This document shows, in pieces, positions 22,824-29,847 of a stretch of DNA of 30,768 nucleotides. Positions within the stretch are counted from its first letter, which is position 1; every line of letters starts with the position of its first letter. Location: positions 1-30,768 of the forward strand of contig JBKPCD010000187.1 in the NCBI GenBank assembly GCA_046727175.1, in the 5' to 3' direction. The notes below the pieces were generated by a model that was not told the origin of the DNA, ran no database searches, and was given only the letters and a program-made list of their open reading frames with translations. The position numbers were made by a program, and so were the translations under genes. The DNA comes from JBKPCD01 sp046727175. GTDB taxonomy: Bacteria > Acidobacteriota > Vicinamibacteria > Vicinamibacterales > 2-12-FULL-66-21.

Positions 22824-23786
22824 ATGCCCCGCCCCTTGTCTTCACAACAGTTCCAACGGTTTCGCGGGCGAGCGCTTTTCCTCTCCTGCGTCGCGCTGTG
22901 GTGCGTCGCACTGCCCGGTTCGATGGGCACGGCTGTGGCGCAAGACCTCGAGCCGCGCGCGTACGCCGCCTCACCCATAGGCCTCAACTTCCTCGTCATC
23001 GCGGCTGGCCGCTCGACCGGCGGTGTCGTGGTCGATGCCTCACTGCCGGTCGAAGACGTGCAGGCGTCGGTGAATTCGCTGGGTGTCGGCGCCGGCAGGA
23101 CCATCAAGATCTTCGGCCGCACGGCGCTCCTCGTCGCGTCACTGCCGTATGCGTGGGCCAACGTTTCGGGCCGCGTCGGCGAGGAGACTGGACAGGTATC
23201 ACGATCCGGCCTGGCCGATCCCCGCATCAAGCTGTCGGTCAATCTCGTCGGCGGACGCGCGCTCAGCGTCCGCGAGTTCGTGCGCGCTCCGCGGCCGACC
23301 GTCCTCGGCGTCAGTCTCAGCGTGGTTCCGCCGCTCGGTCAGTACTATCAGGACAAGTTGATCAACCTGGGCGCAAATCGCTGGGCGTTCAAGCCGGAGA
23401 TCGGTGTCTCGCACCTCGTCGGCAAGTGGACGATCGAGGGGTACGCGGGCGCGTGGCTGTTTACTGCGAACGACGAGTTCTATACCGGCACGTCGGTTCG
23501 TGAGCAACGGCCGGTTGTCGGTGTGCAAGGCCACGCGAGCTACACTTTCAAACCACGGCTGTGGATCTCGGGCGATGCGACGTGGTACTCCGGTGGGAGG
23601 ACGATTCTCGACGGCGTGCGGAAAGCCGACCTGCAGCGGAACTCCCGCGTCGGCGTCACACTGTCACTGCCATTGCGGCGGCAGCAGTCGCTCAAGATCT
23701 TCGGCAGCGCGGGCGCCACCACCCGATTGGGCGCCGACTTCAAGACGATCGGCGCCGCCTGGCAGCTGTCCTGGTTCCGACGATGA
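22824..23786 (+). CDS. Outer-membrane beta-barrel protein, MetA-pathway/transporter type
   Basis: A 320-residue protein with a signal peptide (ALFLSCVALWCVALPGSMGT, cleavage around AVAQ-DLEPRAY). The mature part is alternating amphipathic strands ending in Trp-Phe-Arg-Arg (AAWQLSWFRR), with PPLGQYYQDKLINLGANRW and FKPEIGVSH typical of the putative phenol-degradation MetA-like outer-membrane family, where annotations usually read transporter. No substrate can be inferred. Start ATG 22824 has only a weak ribosome binding site. Confidence 0.78.
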   Translation: MPRPLSSQQFQRFRGRALFLSCVALWCVALPGSMGTAVAQDLEPRAYAASPIGLNFLVIAAGRSTGGVVVDASLPVEDVQASVNSLGVGAGRTIKIFGRTALLVASLPYAWANVSGRVGEETGQVSRSGLADPRIKLSVNLVGGRALSVREFVRAPRPTVLGVSLSVVPPLGQYYQDKLINLGANRWAFKPEIGVSHLVGKWTIEGYAGAWLFTANDEFYTGTSVREQRPVVGVQGHASYTFKPRLWISGDATWYSGGRTILDGVRKADLQRNSRVGVTLSLPLRRQQSLKIFGSAGATTRLGADFKTIGAAWQLSWFRR

Positions 23787-23982
23787 GAATCTGTGCGGGA
23801 GCCGCTGATTGAAGCCCGTACGCGCCCTCGGAGCGTCTCGAAACACGCGATAGAGTTTGACATCGACGATGACGGCTGACGACCGAGCTGCGATTCAGCC
23901 AGACGGCATAGCGGCGAAAGCCGCATGGCGCCATTGCGACCTTGTCGAACGTCAGTGCACCCGTCGGAGAACGCGGCGCCGT

Positions 23983-24010
23983 GTGTGACGCGTTCGCGTT
24001 TGTCTATAAT
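23983..24010 (+). promoter_or_regulatory. Sigma-70-like promoter for the kinase-propeller gene
   Basis: TATAAT (24005-24010) is a perfect -10 box with TGTGAC (23983-23988) 16 bases upstream as a plausible -35. Transcription would start near 24017, leaving only about eight bases before the proposed TTG start at 24025. A small GNRA-type hairpin (GCGGC-GAAA-GCCGC, 23911-23924) lies upstream. Confidence 0.5.
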
Positions 24011-24024
24011 CGCTGCGGATCGGA

Positions 24025-26730
24025 TTGCCGCTGCATCCCGGCGTCTGCCTCGGGCCGTACGAAATCGTGTCTGCGCTCGGCGCAGGCGGCATGGGCGAGG
24101 TCTACCGGGCCCGCGATTCACGGCTCCGGCGTGACGTCGCCGTAAAGGTCCTGCCGGCCGCGTTCTCGGCCGATGCCGATCGCCTCCATCGATTCGAGCA
24201 GGAAGCGCACGCCGCCGCGGCGCTGAATCATCCCAATATCCTCGCCGTGTACGACGTCGGCACCGACGCGGGCGTGCCGTTCATCGTGTCCGAGGTGCTC
24301 GAAGGGGAGACGCTTCGACAGCGAATGAATAACGGGCCGATCCCGGCTCGCAAGCTGATCGACTTCGCGCTTCAAATCGCGCGCGGCCTCGCGGCCGCGC
24401 ACGAACGGGGAATCATCCACCGCGATCTCAAGCCGGAGAACGTCTTCGTCACCACGGACAACCGAATCAAGATTCTCGACTTCGGGTTGGCAAAGCTGAC
24501 GCAGGCTCATGCGGCGTCAGCGGCCGCGGGCGGGTTCACCACGGTGGCTCCGGCGACTCAGGCCGGTGTCGTGCTCGGCACGGTGGGCTACATGGCGCCC
24601 GAGCAGGTCCGGGGCCTCGCCGCGGACCATCGCGCCGATCTGTTCGCCTTCGGCGCCATCCTCTACGAGCTGCTGTCCGGCCGCCGTGCGTTTTCGCGCG
24701 CCACGGCGCCCGAAACGATGGCCGCGATCCTCAACGACGATCCCGCGGATCTCAGCGCAGCCGCCGTCCCGGTCGCGCCCGCGCTCGCGCGCATCGTCAA
24801 TCGCTGTCTGGAGAAGAATCCTTCGGAGCGATTTCAGACCGCCAGCGACCTTGCATTCGCCCTGGCCAGCTCGTCGGACGCATCGTCGAGCGCGCTGCCC
24901 GCGGTGCGCGCTGTCGGACAGTCGCTTCGCGCGGCGTCGTGGATCGGTTGGGCCGCAGCCGCGGTGCTGCTCGCGGTCCTCGGGCCGCTCGCCTACCAGC
25001 ACGTCCGCGAGCAGCCGGCTGCGCTCGGTCCGATGCGTTTCCGGCTCCCCGCCAGCATCGAATTCGGCGGACCGGGAAATTTCAGTGTGTCGCCCGACGG
25101 CCGCCGCCTGGTGTTCGTCGGATTGGGCTCTGACGGGATTGCGCGACTCTGGATGCGGACCATGGACTTGCTGGACGTCCGCCCTCTGCCCGGCTCCGAA
25201 ACAGTTCCTGTCACCCCCCCGCCGTTCTGGTCTCCCGACGGCAGATTCGTCGCGTTCGATGCGGGCGGCAAGCTGAAGAAGCTGGACGTGGCCGGCGGTC
25301 TGCCGCAGCGATTGGCCGATCTTCCTGGTGTGGGCGTGGGCGGATCATGGAATCGCACTGGCGACATCATTGTCGGGAATACGTCTGGCGGCGTGCTGCG
25401 CGTGCGCGAGACCGGCGGTTCGCTGTCCGCCGTGACCAGCGTCGATCCGTCGCGGAAAGAGGTGGCCCATCTGCTTCCTTCGTTTTTGCCGGACGGTCGA
25501 CACTTCGTGTACTTGCGGATGTCGCCAGGCATGCCAGAGGTCGGGGGCGTCTACATCGGCTCGCTGGACGCGAAGCCTGAGGAACAAAGCACGCAGCGGC
25601 TGATGCCGTACGTCGTCGGTCCGGTATTCGTTCCTTCCACCAGCGATGGCTCCGGATGGCTACTGTACCTGCGCGAAGGAACGCTGATGGCGCAGGCATT
25701 CGATACCAAACGCCTCGAGCTCGCCGGTGCTCCGATCGCTGTGGCGGAACGCGTCGGCTCGTTTCGTGACGGCGGCTTCTTTTCGGCGTCGGCCAACGAC
25801 ATGTTGGTATACCGCGCCGCCGAAGCGGACTCCCAACTCACCTGGTACGACCGTCAGGGCAACGTGTCGGGCCACGCGTCCGAACCGGGCGCATTTCGCA
25901 CTGTGGCGCTCTCCCCGGACGGCACTCGCGCGGTTGTGTCGCGCACGAATCAGCAGGACACGACGAAAGCTGACCTCTGGCTGCTCGATCTGTCGCGTGG
26001 CGGCGCGGCCACGCGATTAACGCTGGGCACCGGCGTGGCCGAGTATCCAATCTGGTCTCGCGATGGCCAGCGCATCGTCTTCACGTTCAACAACAGCACG
26101 CTCCATCAGATGCTGGCGAGCGGAGAAGGCGAGGAAAAAGAGATCCTGCGATCGAACGTCGTCGGTCTGGTCTTTGCGACCGACTATTCGCCTGATGGCC
26201 GGTTGCTGCTGTACTCCGGGTACGCCTCGTCGGCGGCCGGCGTGGGCAATCTGGATCTTGGCGTGCTCTCGCCAACGCGCGACTCGAAGTCCGTACCGTT
26301 CGCGCGGACTGGATTCGACGAAGCCCAGGGCCGTTTCTCGCCGAACGGACATTGGGTCGCCTACGTCTCGAACCAGTCGGGCATGAACGAGATCTACGTC
26401 CGCCAGTTTGCGGACGATTTCAGCGGCGGGTCGGCCGGCGCAGGTGGCACCGTACTGGTGTCGCGCGGCGGCGGCACCGCACCACGCTGGCGAGGCGACG
26501 GCCGCGAGCTCTTTTACCTCGCACCAACCGGCAAAATGATGGCGGTCGATGTGACCGCCGACCCGCAATTCCACGCAGGAACACCGACGGCGTTATTCCA
26601 GACGCCCGCCGGCACGATCGTTGGTGACGTGACTGCGGACGGCAAGCGATTTCTGTTCGTGACGCCGGCCGGGCCGAGCGCGTCGGTGTTCAACGTGGTG
26701 CTGAACTGGACGGCGACCCTGAAGAAGTGA
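24025..26730 (+). CDS. Ser/Thr protein kinase fused to a TolB-like beta-propeller
   Basis: A transmembrane signalling kinase of 901 residues. The kinase domain (about 9-280) has the Gly-loop LGAGGMGEVYRARD, Lys41 (VAVKVLP), HRDLKPEN with Asp134, DFGLAK with Asp152 and the activation segment GTVGYMAPEQVRG, all intact. A membrane segment (about 309-332, WIGWAAAAVLLAVLGPLAYQ) is followed by a roughly 570-residue extracytoplasmic PD40/TolB propeller with repeats such as NFSVSPDGRRLVFVGLG, PPFWSPDGRFVAFDAGG, YPIWSRDGQRIVFTF and RFSPNGHWVAYVSNQSG. This architecture is expanded in acidobacteria; signals and targets are unknown. The TTG start 24025 fits the usual short N-terminus before the kinase and lies almost on the promoter, so a nearly leaderless transcript is likely. 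The gene fragment at 1-330 is a relative. Confidence 0.9.
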   Translation: MPLHPGVCLGPYEIVSALGAGGMGEVYRARDSRLRRDVAVKVLPAAFSADADRLHRFEQEAHAAAALNHPNILAVYDVGTDAGVPFIVSEVLEGETLRQRMNNGPIPARKLIDFALQIARGLAAAHERGIIHRDLKPENVFVTTDNRIKILDFGLAKLTQAHAASAAAGGFTTVAPATQAGVVLGTVGYMAPEQVRGLAADHRADLFAFGAILYELLSGRRAFSRATAPETMAAILNDDPADLSAAAVPVAPALARIVNRCLEKNPSERFQTASDLAFALASSSDASSSALPAVRAVGQSLRAASWIGWAAAAVLLAVLGPLAYQHVREQPAALGPMRFRLPASIEFGGPGNFSVSPDGRRLVFVGLGSDGIARLWMRTMDLLDVRPLPGSETVPVTPPPFWSPDGRFVAFDAGGKLKKLDVAGGLPQRLADLPGVGVGGSWNRTGDIIVGNTSGGVLRVRETGGSLSAVTSVDPSRKEVAHLLPSFLPDGRHFVYLRMSPGMPEVGGVYIGSLDAKPEEQSTQRLMPYVVGPVFVPSTSDGSGWLLYLREGTLMAQAFDTKRLELAGAPIAVAERVGSFRDGGFFSASANDMLVYRAAEADSQLTWYDRQGNVSGHASEPGAFRTVALSPDGTRAVVSRTNQQDTTKADLWLLDLSRGGAATRLTLGTGVAEYPIWSRDGQRIVFTFNNSTLHQMLASGEGEEKEILRSNVVGLVFATDYSPDGRLLLYSGYASSAAGVGNLDLGVLSPTRDSKSVPFARTGFDEAQGRFSPNGHWVAYVSNQSGMNEIYVRQFADDFSGGSAGAGGTVLVSRGGGTAPRWRGDGRELFYLAPTGKMMAVDVTADPQFHAGTPTALFQTPAGTIVGDVTADGKRFLFVTPAGPSASVFNVVLNWTATLKK

Positions 26731-26888
26731 CCATCTTCAGCGCCGGTCCGACGATCCAGTCTCGATTGGGCCCCTCCGTCACACTCTGAGCATCTCCGCA
26801 TCCCAGCGGTCGGAACGAAGTCGGGCAGATCGGCCGAAGGCGACAGGTTCCCCGAGCGACAAGATTTGTCGGTGCTCTGGAAGTTGTG

Positions 26889-26906
26889 GCCACATGTGGC
26901 TATATT
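26889..26906 (+). promoter_or_regulatory. Toxin-antitoxin promoter with palindromic operator
   Basis: GCCACATGTGGC (26889-26900) is a perfect 12-bp palindrome abutting TATATT (26901-26906), a good -10 box. The ATG of the antitoxin at 26913 is exactly where transcription should begin, and there is no ribosome binding site, so the mRNA is probably leaderless. The palindrome fits autorepression by the antitoxin or the TA complex, as is usual for Phd/VapB-type modules. Confidence 0.6.
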
Positions 26907-26912
26907 TGAGGC

Positions 26913-27203
26913 ATGGCTTCAACGGGCATTCGCGAGCTGAAAGACAATCTCAGTCGCTATATCCGCCGCGTTGAAGCGGGGGAGCGGATCGCGATCACGG
27001 TTCACGGCCGCGTCGTCGCCGAGCTTGTTCCGCCTGGGGCGGCCACCAGAAGGCCCGCTCCAAGCCGATTCGACGAGCTTGTCGCAGCGGGCGCGATCCG
27101 TCCACCGCTCGAGACGGGCGATCCGACGGAGGATTGGCCAGACATCCGGCTTCCGGCCGGCACCGCTGCGGAGCTGATTAACGCGGATCGTGACGAAGCG
27201 TAG
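26913..27203 (+). CDS. Phd/YefM-type antitoxin
   Basis: A 96-residue antitoxin. The N-terminal DNA-binding domain is the classic Phd form (GIRELKDNLSRYIRRVEAGE, then RIAITVHGRVVAELVPPG). The C-terminal half (about 45-96), rich in Pro and acidic residues (LETGDPTEDWPDIRLP), should be the flexible toxin-neutralising part. Its stop overlaps the toxin start by 14 bases. It probably represses its own promoter through the palindrome at 26889-26900. Confidence 0.85.
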   Translation: MASTGIRELKDNLSRYIRRVEAGERIAITVHGRVVAELVPPGAATRRPAPSRFDELVAAGAIRPPLETGDPTEDWPDIRLPAGTAAELINADRDEA

Positions 27204-27684
27204 CAGCCGGCCCCCGCGTCCTGGTCGCACGGCGACAGTATCGGCTGTACCGGCCGAGAGTGCAGACGTAGGCGTCCGCTATATCGAGTCGAGTGCCCTC
27301 GTCGCCGCGCTTCTCGAACGTGACGCGAAAGCCCTGAAATCGTTACGAGCGAAGACTCGGCGGATCACATCCGCGCTGACGTTTGCGGAAGCCGCGCGCA
27401 CTATTGTTCGTGCGTGTGTTGGCGAACGGCTGACATCTGACGAGGAACGCGCAGCGGTTCGTGCGCTGCGGCGATTTGAGCGCCGATGTTACGTCGTTGC
27501 GGTCACCGACGACGTGCTGGCACGCGTCAGGCGACTATTTCCCGTCGAGCCCGTTCGTACACTCGATGCGGTGCACATCGCGACAGCGGAATCACTCGGC
27601 GAACCGCCGCAGCTGATCACAATTGTGACGCGAGACAACCGAGTCCGCGAAAACGCAACGGCGCTCGGTTATTCCGTGGAGTGA
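27190..27684 (+). CDS. VapC-type PIN-domain toxin
   Basis: A PIN ribonuclease toxin of up to 164 residues. The PIN core begins at VRYIESSALVAALLERD, where Glu takes the place of the usual first Asp. It is followed by SALTFAEAARTIVRA (acidic residue 2), the LDAVHIATAESLG motif with the conserved Asp, and IVTRDNRVRENA with the last acidic position. GTG 27190 overlaps the antitoxin gene and gives a basic 28-residue N-terminal extension. An internal start nearer VRYIESS (GTG 27268 or nearby) would give a more standard 136-residue toxin and may be the true one. Translational coupling with the antitoxin is expected. Confidence 0.82.
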   Translation: MTKRSSRPPRPGRTATVSAVPAESADVGVRYIESSALVAALLERDAKALKSLRAKTRRITSALTFAEAARTIVRACVGERLTSDEERAAVRALRRFERRCYVVAVTDDVLARVRRLFPVEPVRTLDAVHIATAESLGEPPQLITIVTRDNRVRENATALGYSVE

Positions 27685-27791
27685 TTCCACGCAGCCGTCC
27701 GCCCTTTCCCGGTCAGCACGGTCGAGCACGAGTTGTACGACTGCGGCTCGGCTACGAAACACACGAGCAGGGTGAGGACGATTCGCGTCAT
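27669..27791 (-). CDS. Small ORF coupled to the DinB-like gene, possibly a truncated secreted protein
   Basis: ATG 27791-27789 overlaps the stop of the DinB-like gene as ATGA, the standard layout for translational coupling. The product has 40 residues: it begins TRIVLTLLVCFVAEPQSYNS and ends RTAAWNHSTE before TAA at 27669. The first part looks like a signal peptide. The last 16 bases run antisense into the toxin gene's end. It may be the beginning of a longer gene cut when the toxin-antitoxin module arrived; a genuine small peptide is the alternative. Confidence 0.35.
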   Translation of the reverse strand: MTRIVLTLLVCFVAEPQSYNSCSTVLTGKGRTAAWNHSTE

Positions 27792-28360
27792 TGACTGCCC
27801 GGCGGGATCAAGCCATTCATCCGGAGATACGGGACCAGCTGGCCGTAGTGGTTCCACGAATGCGAAACCGCCTGGGCGATCAGTCCCAGCCGGGTTGTCG
27901 CGGCGCTCCCGAAAGGACCCTTGAACGGAGCGAAGGCGTTGTCCCAATCGATCGCCGCCGCCGCGCGCTTCAGCGCGCCGAAGGACTCCTTCAGATACTG
28001 GAGGACTTCGGTCTTGGTGCGGACGTTGTCGGGACCGCGCTCGTCGGCCATGTCGGGAGTCATTCTCTCGTCCAGAATTCTTGCCGCGACGAGATGCTGT
28101 ACCGCTGCCGCGTGCTTGATCTGGCGAGAGAACGTCCTCACCCCTCTGAACGCTCCCGACGTCGGCACGAACTCGTACTTGTCCTCGGGCATCTCCTCGG
28201 CCACGCGCGTGAGGGCCTTCTCGATCCTGTCCACCATCTCCAGTACGACGGCCGATGGCGACTGCGCCTCAGCGGAGACGGGAGACTGAGCTGACGCGCC
28301 TTGAGGAATCCACCAGGAAATACCGACCAGCCATGCCAGCAGCACCGCTCGCCTCGTCAT
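27788..28360 (-). CDS. Secreted DinB-like (DinB/YfiT fold) protein
   Basis: A 190-residue protein starting at ATG 28360 (AGGGTGATCGG just upstream) with a signal peptide (AVLLAWLVGISWWIPQGASA, cleavage before QSPVS). The mature part is a four-helix DinB-type bundle with metal-binding His at the usual places: SRQIKHAAAVQHLVAARI and AVSHSWNHYGQLVPYLR, the HxxxHYGQ signature. DinB-fold proteins bind divalent metal and often act in thiol transfer, but exported acidobacterial members are uncharacterised. Longer upstream frames (to 28609) run through the structured spacer and are rejected. Confidence 0.83.
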   Translation of the reverse strand: MTRRAVLLAWLVGISWWIPQGASAQSPVSAEAQSPSAVVLEMVDRIEKALTRVAEEMPEDKYEFVPTSGAFRGVRTFSRQIKHAAAVQHLVAARILDERMTPDMADERGPDNVRTKTEVLQYLKESFGALKRAAAAIDWDNAFAPFKGPFGSAATTRLGLIAQAVSHSWNHYGQLVPYLRMNGLIPPGSQ

Positions 28361-28429
28361 CCGATCACCCTTCGCACGCCTGTCCAACCGGGACCTCGTG
28401 GTCCGCTCATCGCGGCGCGCCTGCCTACA

Positions 28430-28494
28430 ATAGGCGGAACGAGCGAATCTGTGACCCAGCACAGTTTGGTCACGAGGCGCCAGGATCCGCCTAT
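28430..28494. promoter_or_regulatory. Nested dyad between the DinB-like and sigma-factor genes
   Basis: The outer arms ATAGGCGGA (28430-28438) and TCCGCCTAT (28486-28494) and the inner arms GTGACC (28451-28456) and GGTCAC (28468-28473) share one centre of symmetry at 28462, with 12 unpaired bases on each side between outer and inner arms. TACAAT (28426-28431), a possible -10, overlaps the left outer arm. It could be a double operator or a structured RNA element for the divergent genes. Confidence 0.45.
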
Positions 28495-28557
28495 CAATAA
28501 TGAGGGGCGGATCGGCGGAGACGGCTCCAGATCTTCGAGCGCGCCAGCCGCTCCCGC

Positions 28558-29082
28558 ATGACCCACGATCAACGGAGACAGATTCACGAGGCCATGGTTC
28601 GCCTCGCACAGGGGCAGCGCGACGCCTTCGACGTCGTCTTCGACGGATTGTGGCCGCACGTCCTGTGGTTCGTCGCGCGCGCGATGCCGGGACATCCCGA
28701 TGCCGAGGACGTGGCGCAGCAGACGCTGCTCAAGGTGTTCTCGCGCATCTCGGATTTCGACACGGGGCGTGATGGTGTGGCGTGGAGCTTCGGTATCGCC
28801 GGATATGAAGTCAAGACGCTGCGCCGGCAGATGCTCCGCCGCCGTGAAGTGCCTGCTGACCAGGCGGCGGGCCGGATCACGAATGCGCCAACGCCGGAAG
28901 ATGCCGCGATCGATCGCGATCTGCGCGGCGCCCTCATGGAGACGCTGGGAGCGTTGGCGGAGGCCGATCGCAACATCCTGCTGGACATGCACGTGATCGA
29001 CGTGTCGCCAGCGGCGTCGCGAAAGCGCCGTCAACGCGCGCTCGATCGCCTGCGCGCCGCCTGGAGAGCGCGTCATGTCTGA
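28558..29082 (+). CDS. ECF-type RNA polymerase sigma factor with shortened region 4
   Basis: A 174-residue sigma factor. Region 2 is clear: AFDVVFDGLWPHVLWFVARAM, then HPDAEDVAQQTLLKVFSRISDFDTG, with the DAEDVAQQTLL core-binding motif and a W-S-F-G-I-A-Y segment for -10 contact. Region 4 begins normally (LGALAEADRNILLDM) and ends normally (RKRRQRALDRLRAAWRARH), but the stretch between, where the helix-turn-helix sits, is reduced to about ten residues (HVIDVSPAAS). Either this subgroup reads -35 elements differently or the gene has an internal deletion. ATG 28558 has no ribosome binding site. Its last eight bases overlap the start of the next gene, a likely membrane partner. Confidence 0.8.
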   Translation: MTHDQRRQIHEAMVRLAQGQRDAFDVVFDGLWPHVLWFVARAMPGHPDAEDVAQQTLLKVFSRISDFDTGRDGVAWSFGIAGYEVKTLRRQMLRRREVPADQAAGRITNAPTPEDAAIDRDLRGALMETLGALAEADRNILLDMHVIDVSPAASRKRRQRALDRLRAAWRARHV

Positions 29083-29608
29083 CACGCGCACGCTTCGCTA
29101 CCGGGCCAGGCGGGCATACGAGCGAGGCCGATTGCGCGCCGCCACGCGTGTCGGCATCGTGATCGTTCCGGTCACGATCCTCTGCGCATCGGAGACCGGC
29201 GCGATCGCACGTACGATCGCACTCGGCGCGACCCTGTGGACCCTTGCAGTCGTCGTCCGGTGGCGCTTGGGCGATGGCTTCGGCACGGTCGCGAATGGTC
29301 TCAGGTGCGGGGCGATCCCGCTCGCCGCCGCGCTGGCGCTCTGCCGCTTCGCGCCATCCTCTCCACCAGTCGTCGCGATGGGTCTGTGTGGGACCGCGGG
29401 CCTGCTGAGCGGCGCGCTCCTCGGACGTACTTTCGCCGCGTCATCTGCTGTTCCGTGGCAGCGATGGATTGCCGCGGCCATCGTCGCCGGCCTGATGGCT
29501 ACGCTCGGATGCCTGGCGCTCGGGATTGGCAGCGCTGTCGGAGCGGCGATCGGGATTGCGGTGGGCACAGCCGGCGCGATGGCCATGCCGCGTGCGATGA
29601 GCGCGTGA
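29075..29608 (+). CDS. Small polytopic membrane protein, candidate partner of the sigma factor
   Basis: A 177-residue protein, basic at the N-terminus (TRTLRYRARRAYERGRLRAA), followed by about five to six hydrophobic segments (IVIVPVTILCASE, TIALGATLWTLAVVV, AIPLAAALALCRFA, VVAMGLCGTAGLLSGALLG, WIAAAIVAGLMATLGCLALG, AIGIAVGTAGAMAMP). The ATG overlaps the sigma gene's 3' end by eight bases, so the two are translated together. The position is that of an anti-sigma factor, but no zinc-binding anti-sigma motif (HxxxCxxC) is present, so this is inference from context only. Confidence 0.65.
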   Translation: MSDTRTLRYRARRAYERGRLRAATRVGIVIVPVTILCASETGAIARTIALGATLWTLAVVVRWRLGDGFGTVANGLRCGAIPLAAALALCRFAPSSPPVVAMGLCGTAGLLSGALLGRTFAASSAVPWQRWIAAAIVAGLMATLGCLALGIGSAVGAAIGIAVGTAGAMAMPRAMSA

Positions 29609-29847
29609 GGATCACGGACACTTGAATTCGAAATTGCTGCGATCCTTTTGCAAGCGCCTTCCTTCGCGCGTCCGGACGCACGCGTCCCACGATCGCGCAA
29701 ACCGTTCTGGCGGACCCTAGCTGTAATTCATTGTTTCTTCACCTGTTATGCTCTAACGCCGTGTGGCATGGAAGCTGCGACGGGTTCACTTCCATCACGG
29801 GGTTTAAGGCCGGGCATAGCCGTTGCCGACGTGTATAGGGGAACTCT

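Noticed and set aside
22412..23503. Plus-strand open frame across array B and the beta-barrel gene
   Set aside because: It overlaps the signal-peptide-bearing beta-barrel gene in another frame and is Arg-rich, as GC-rich shadow frames are.
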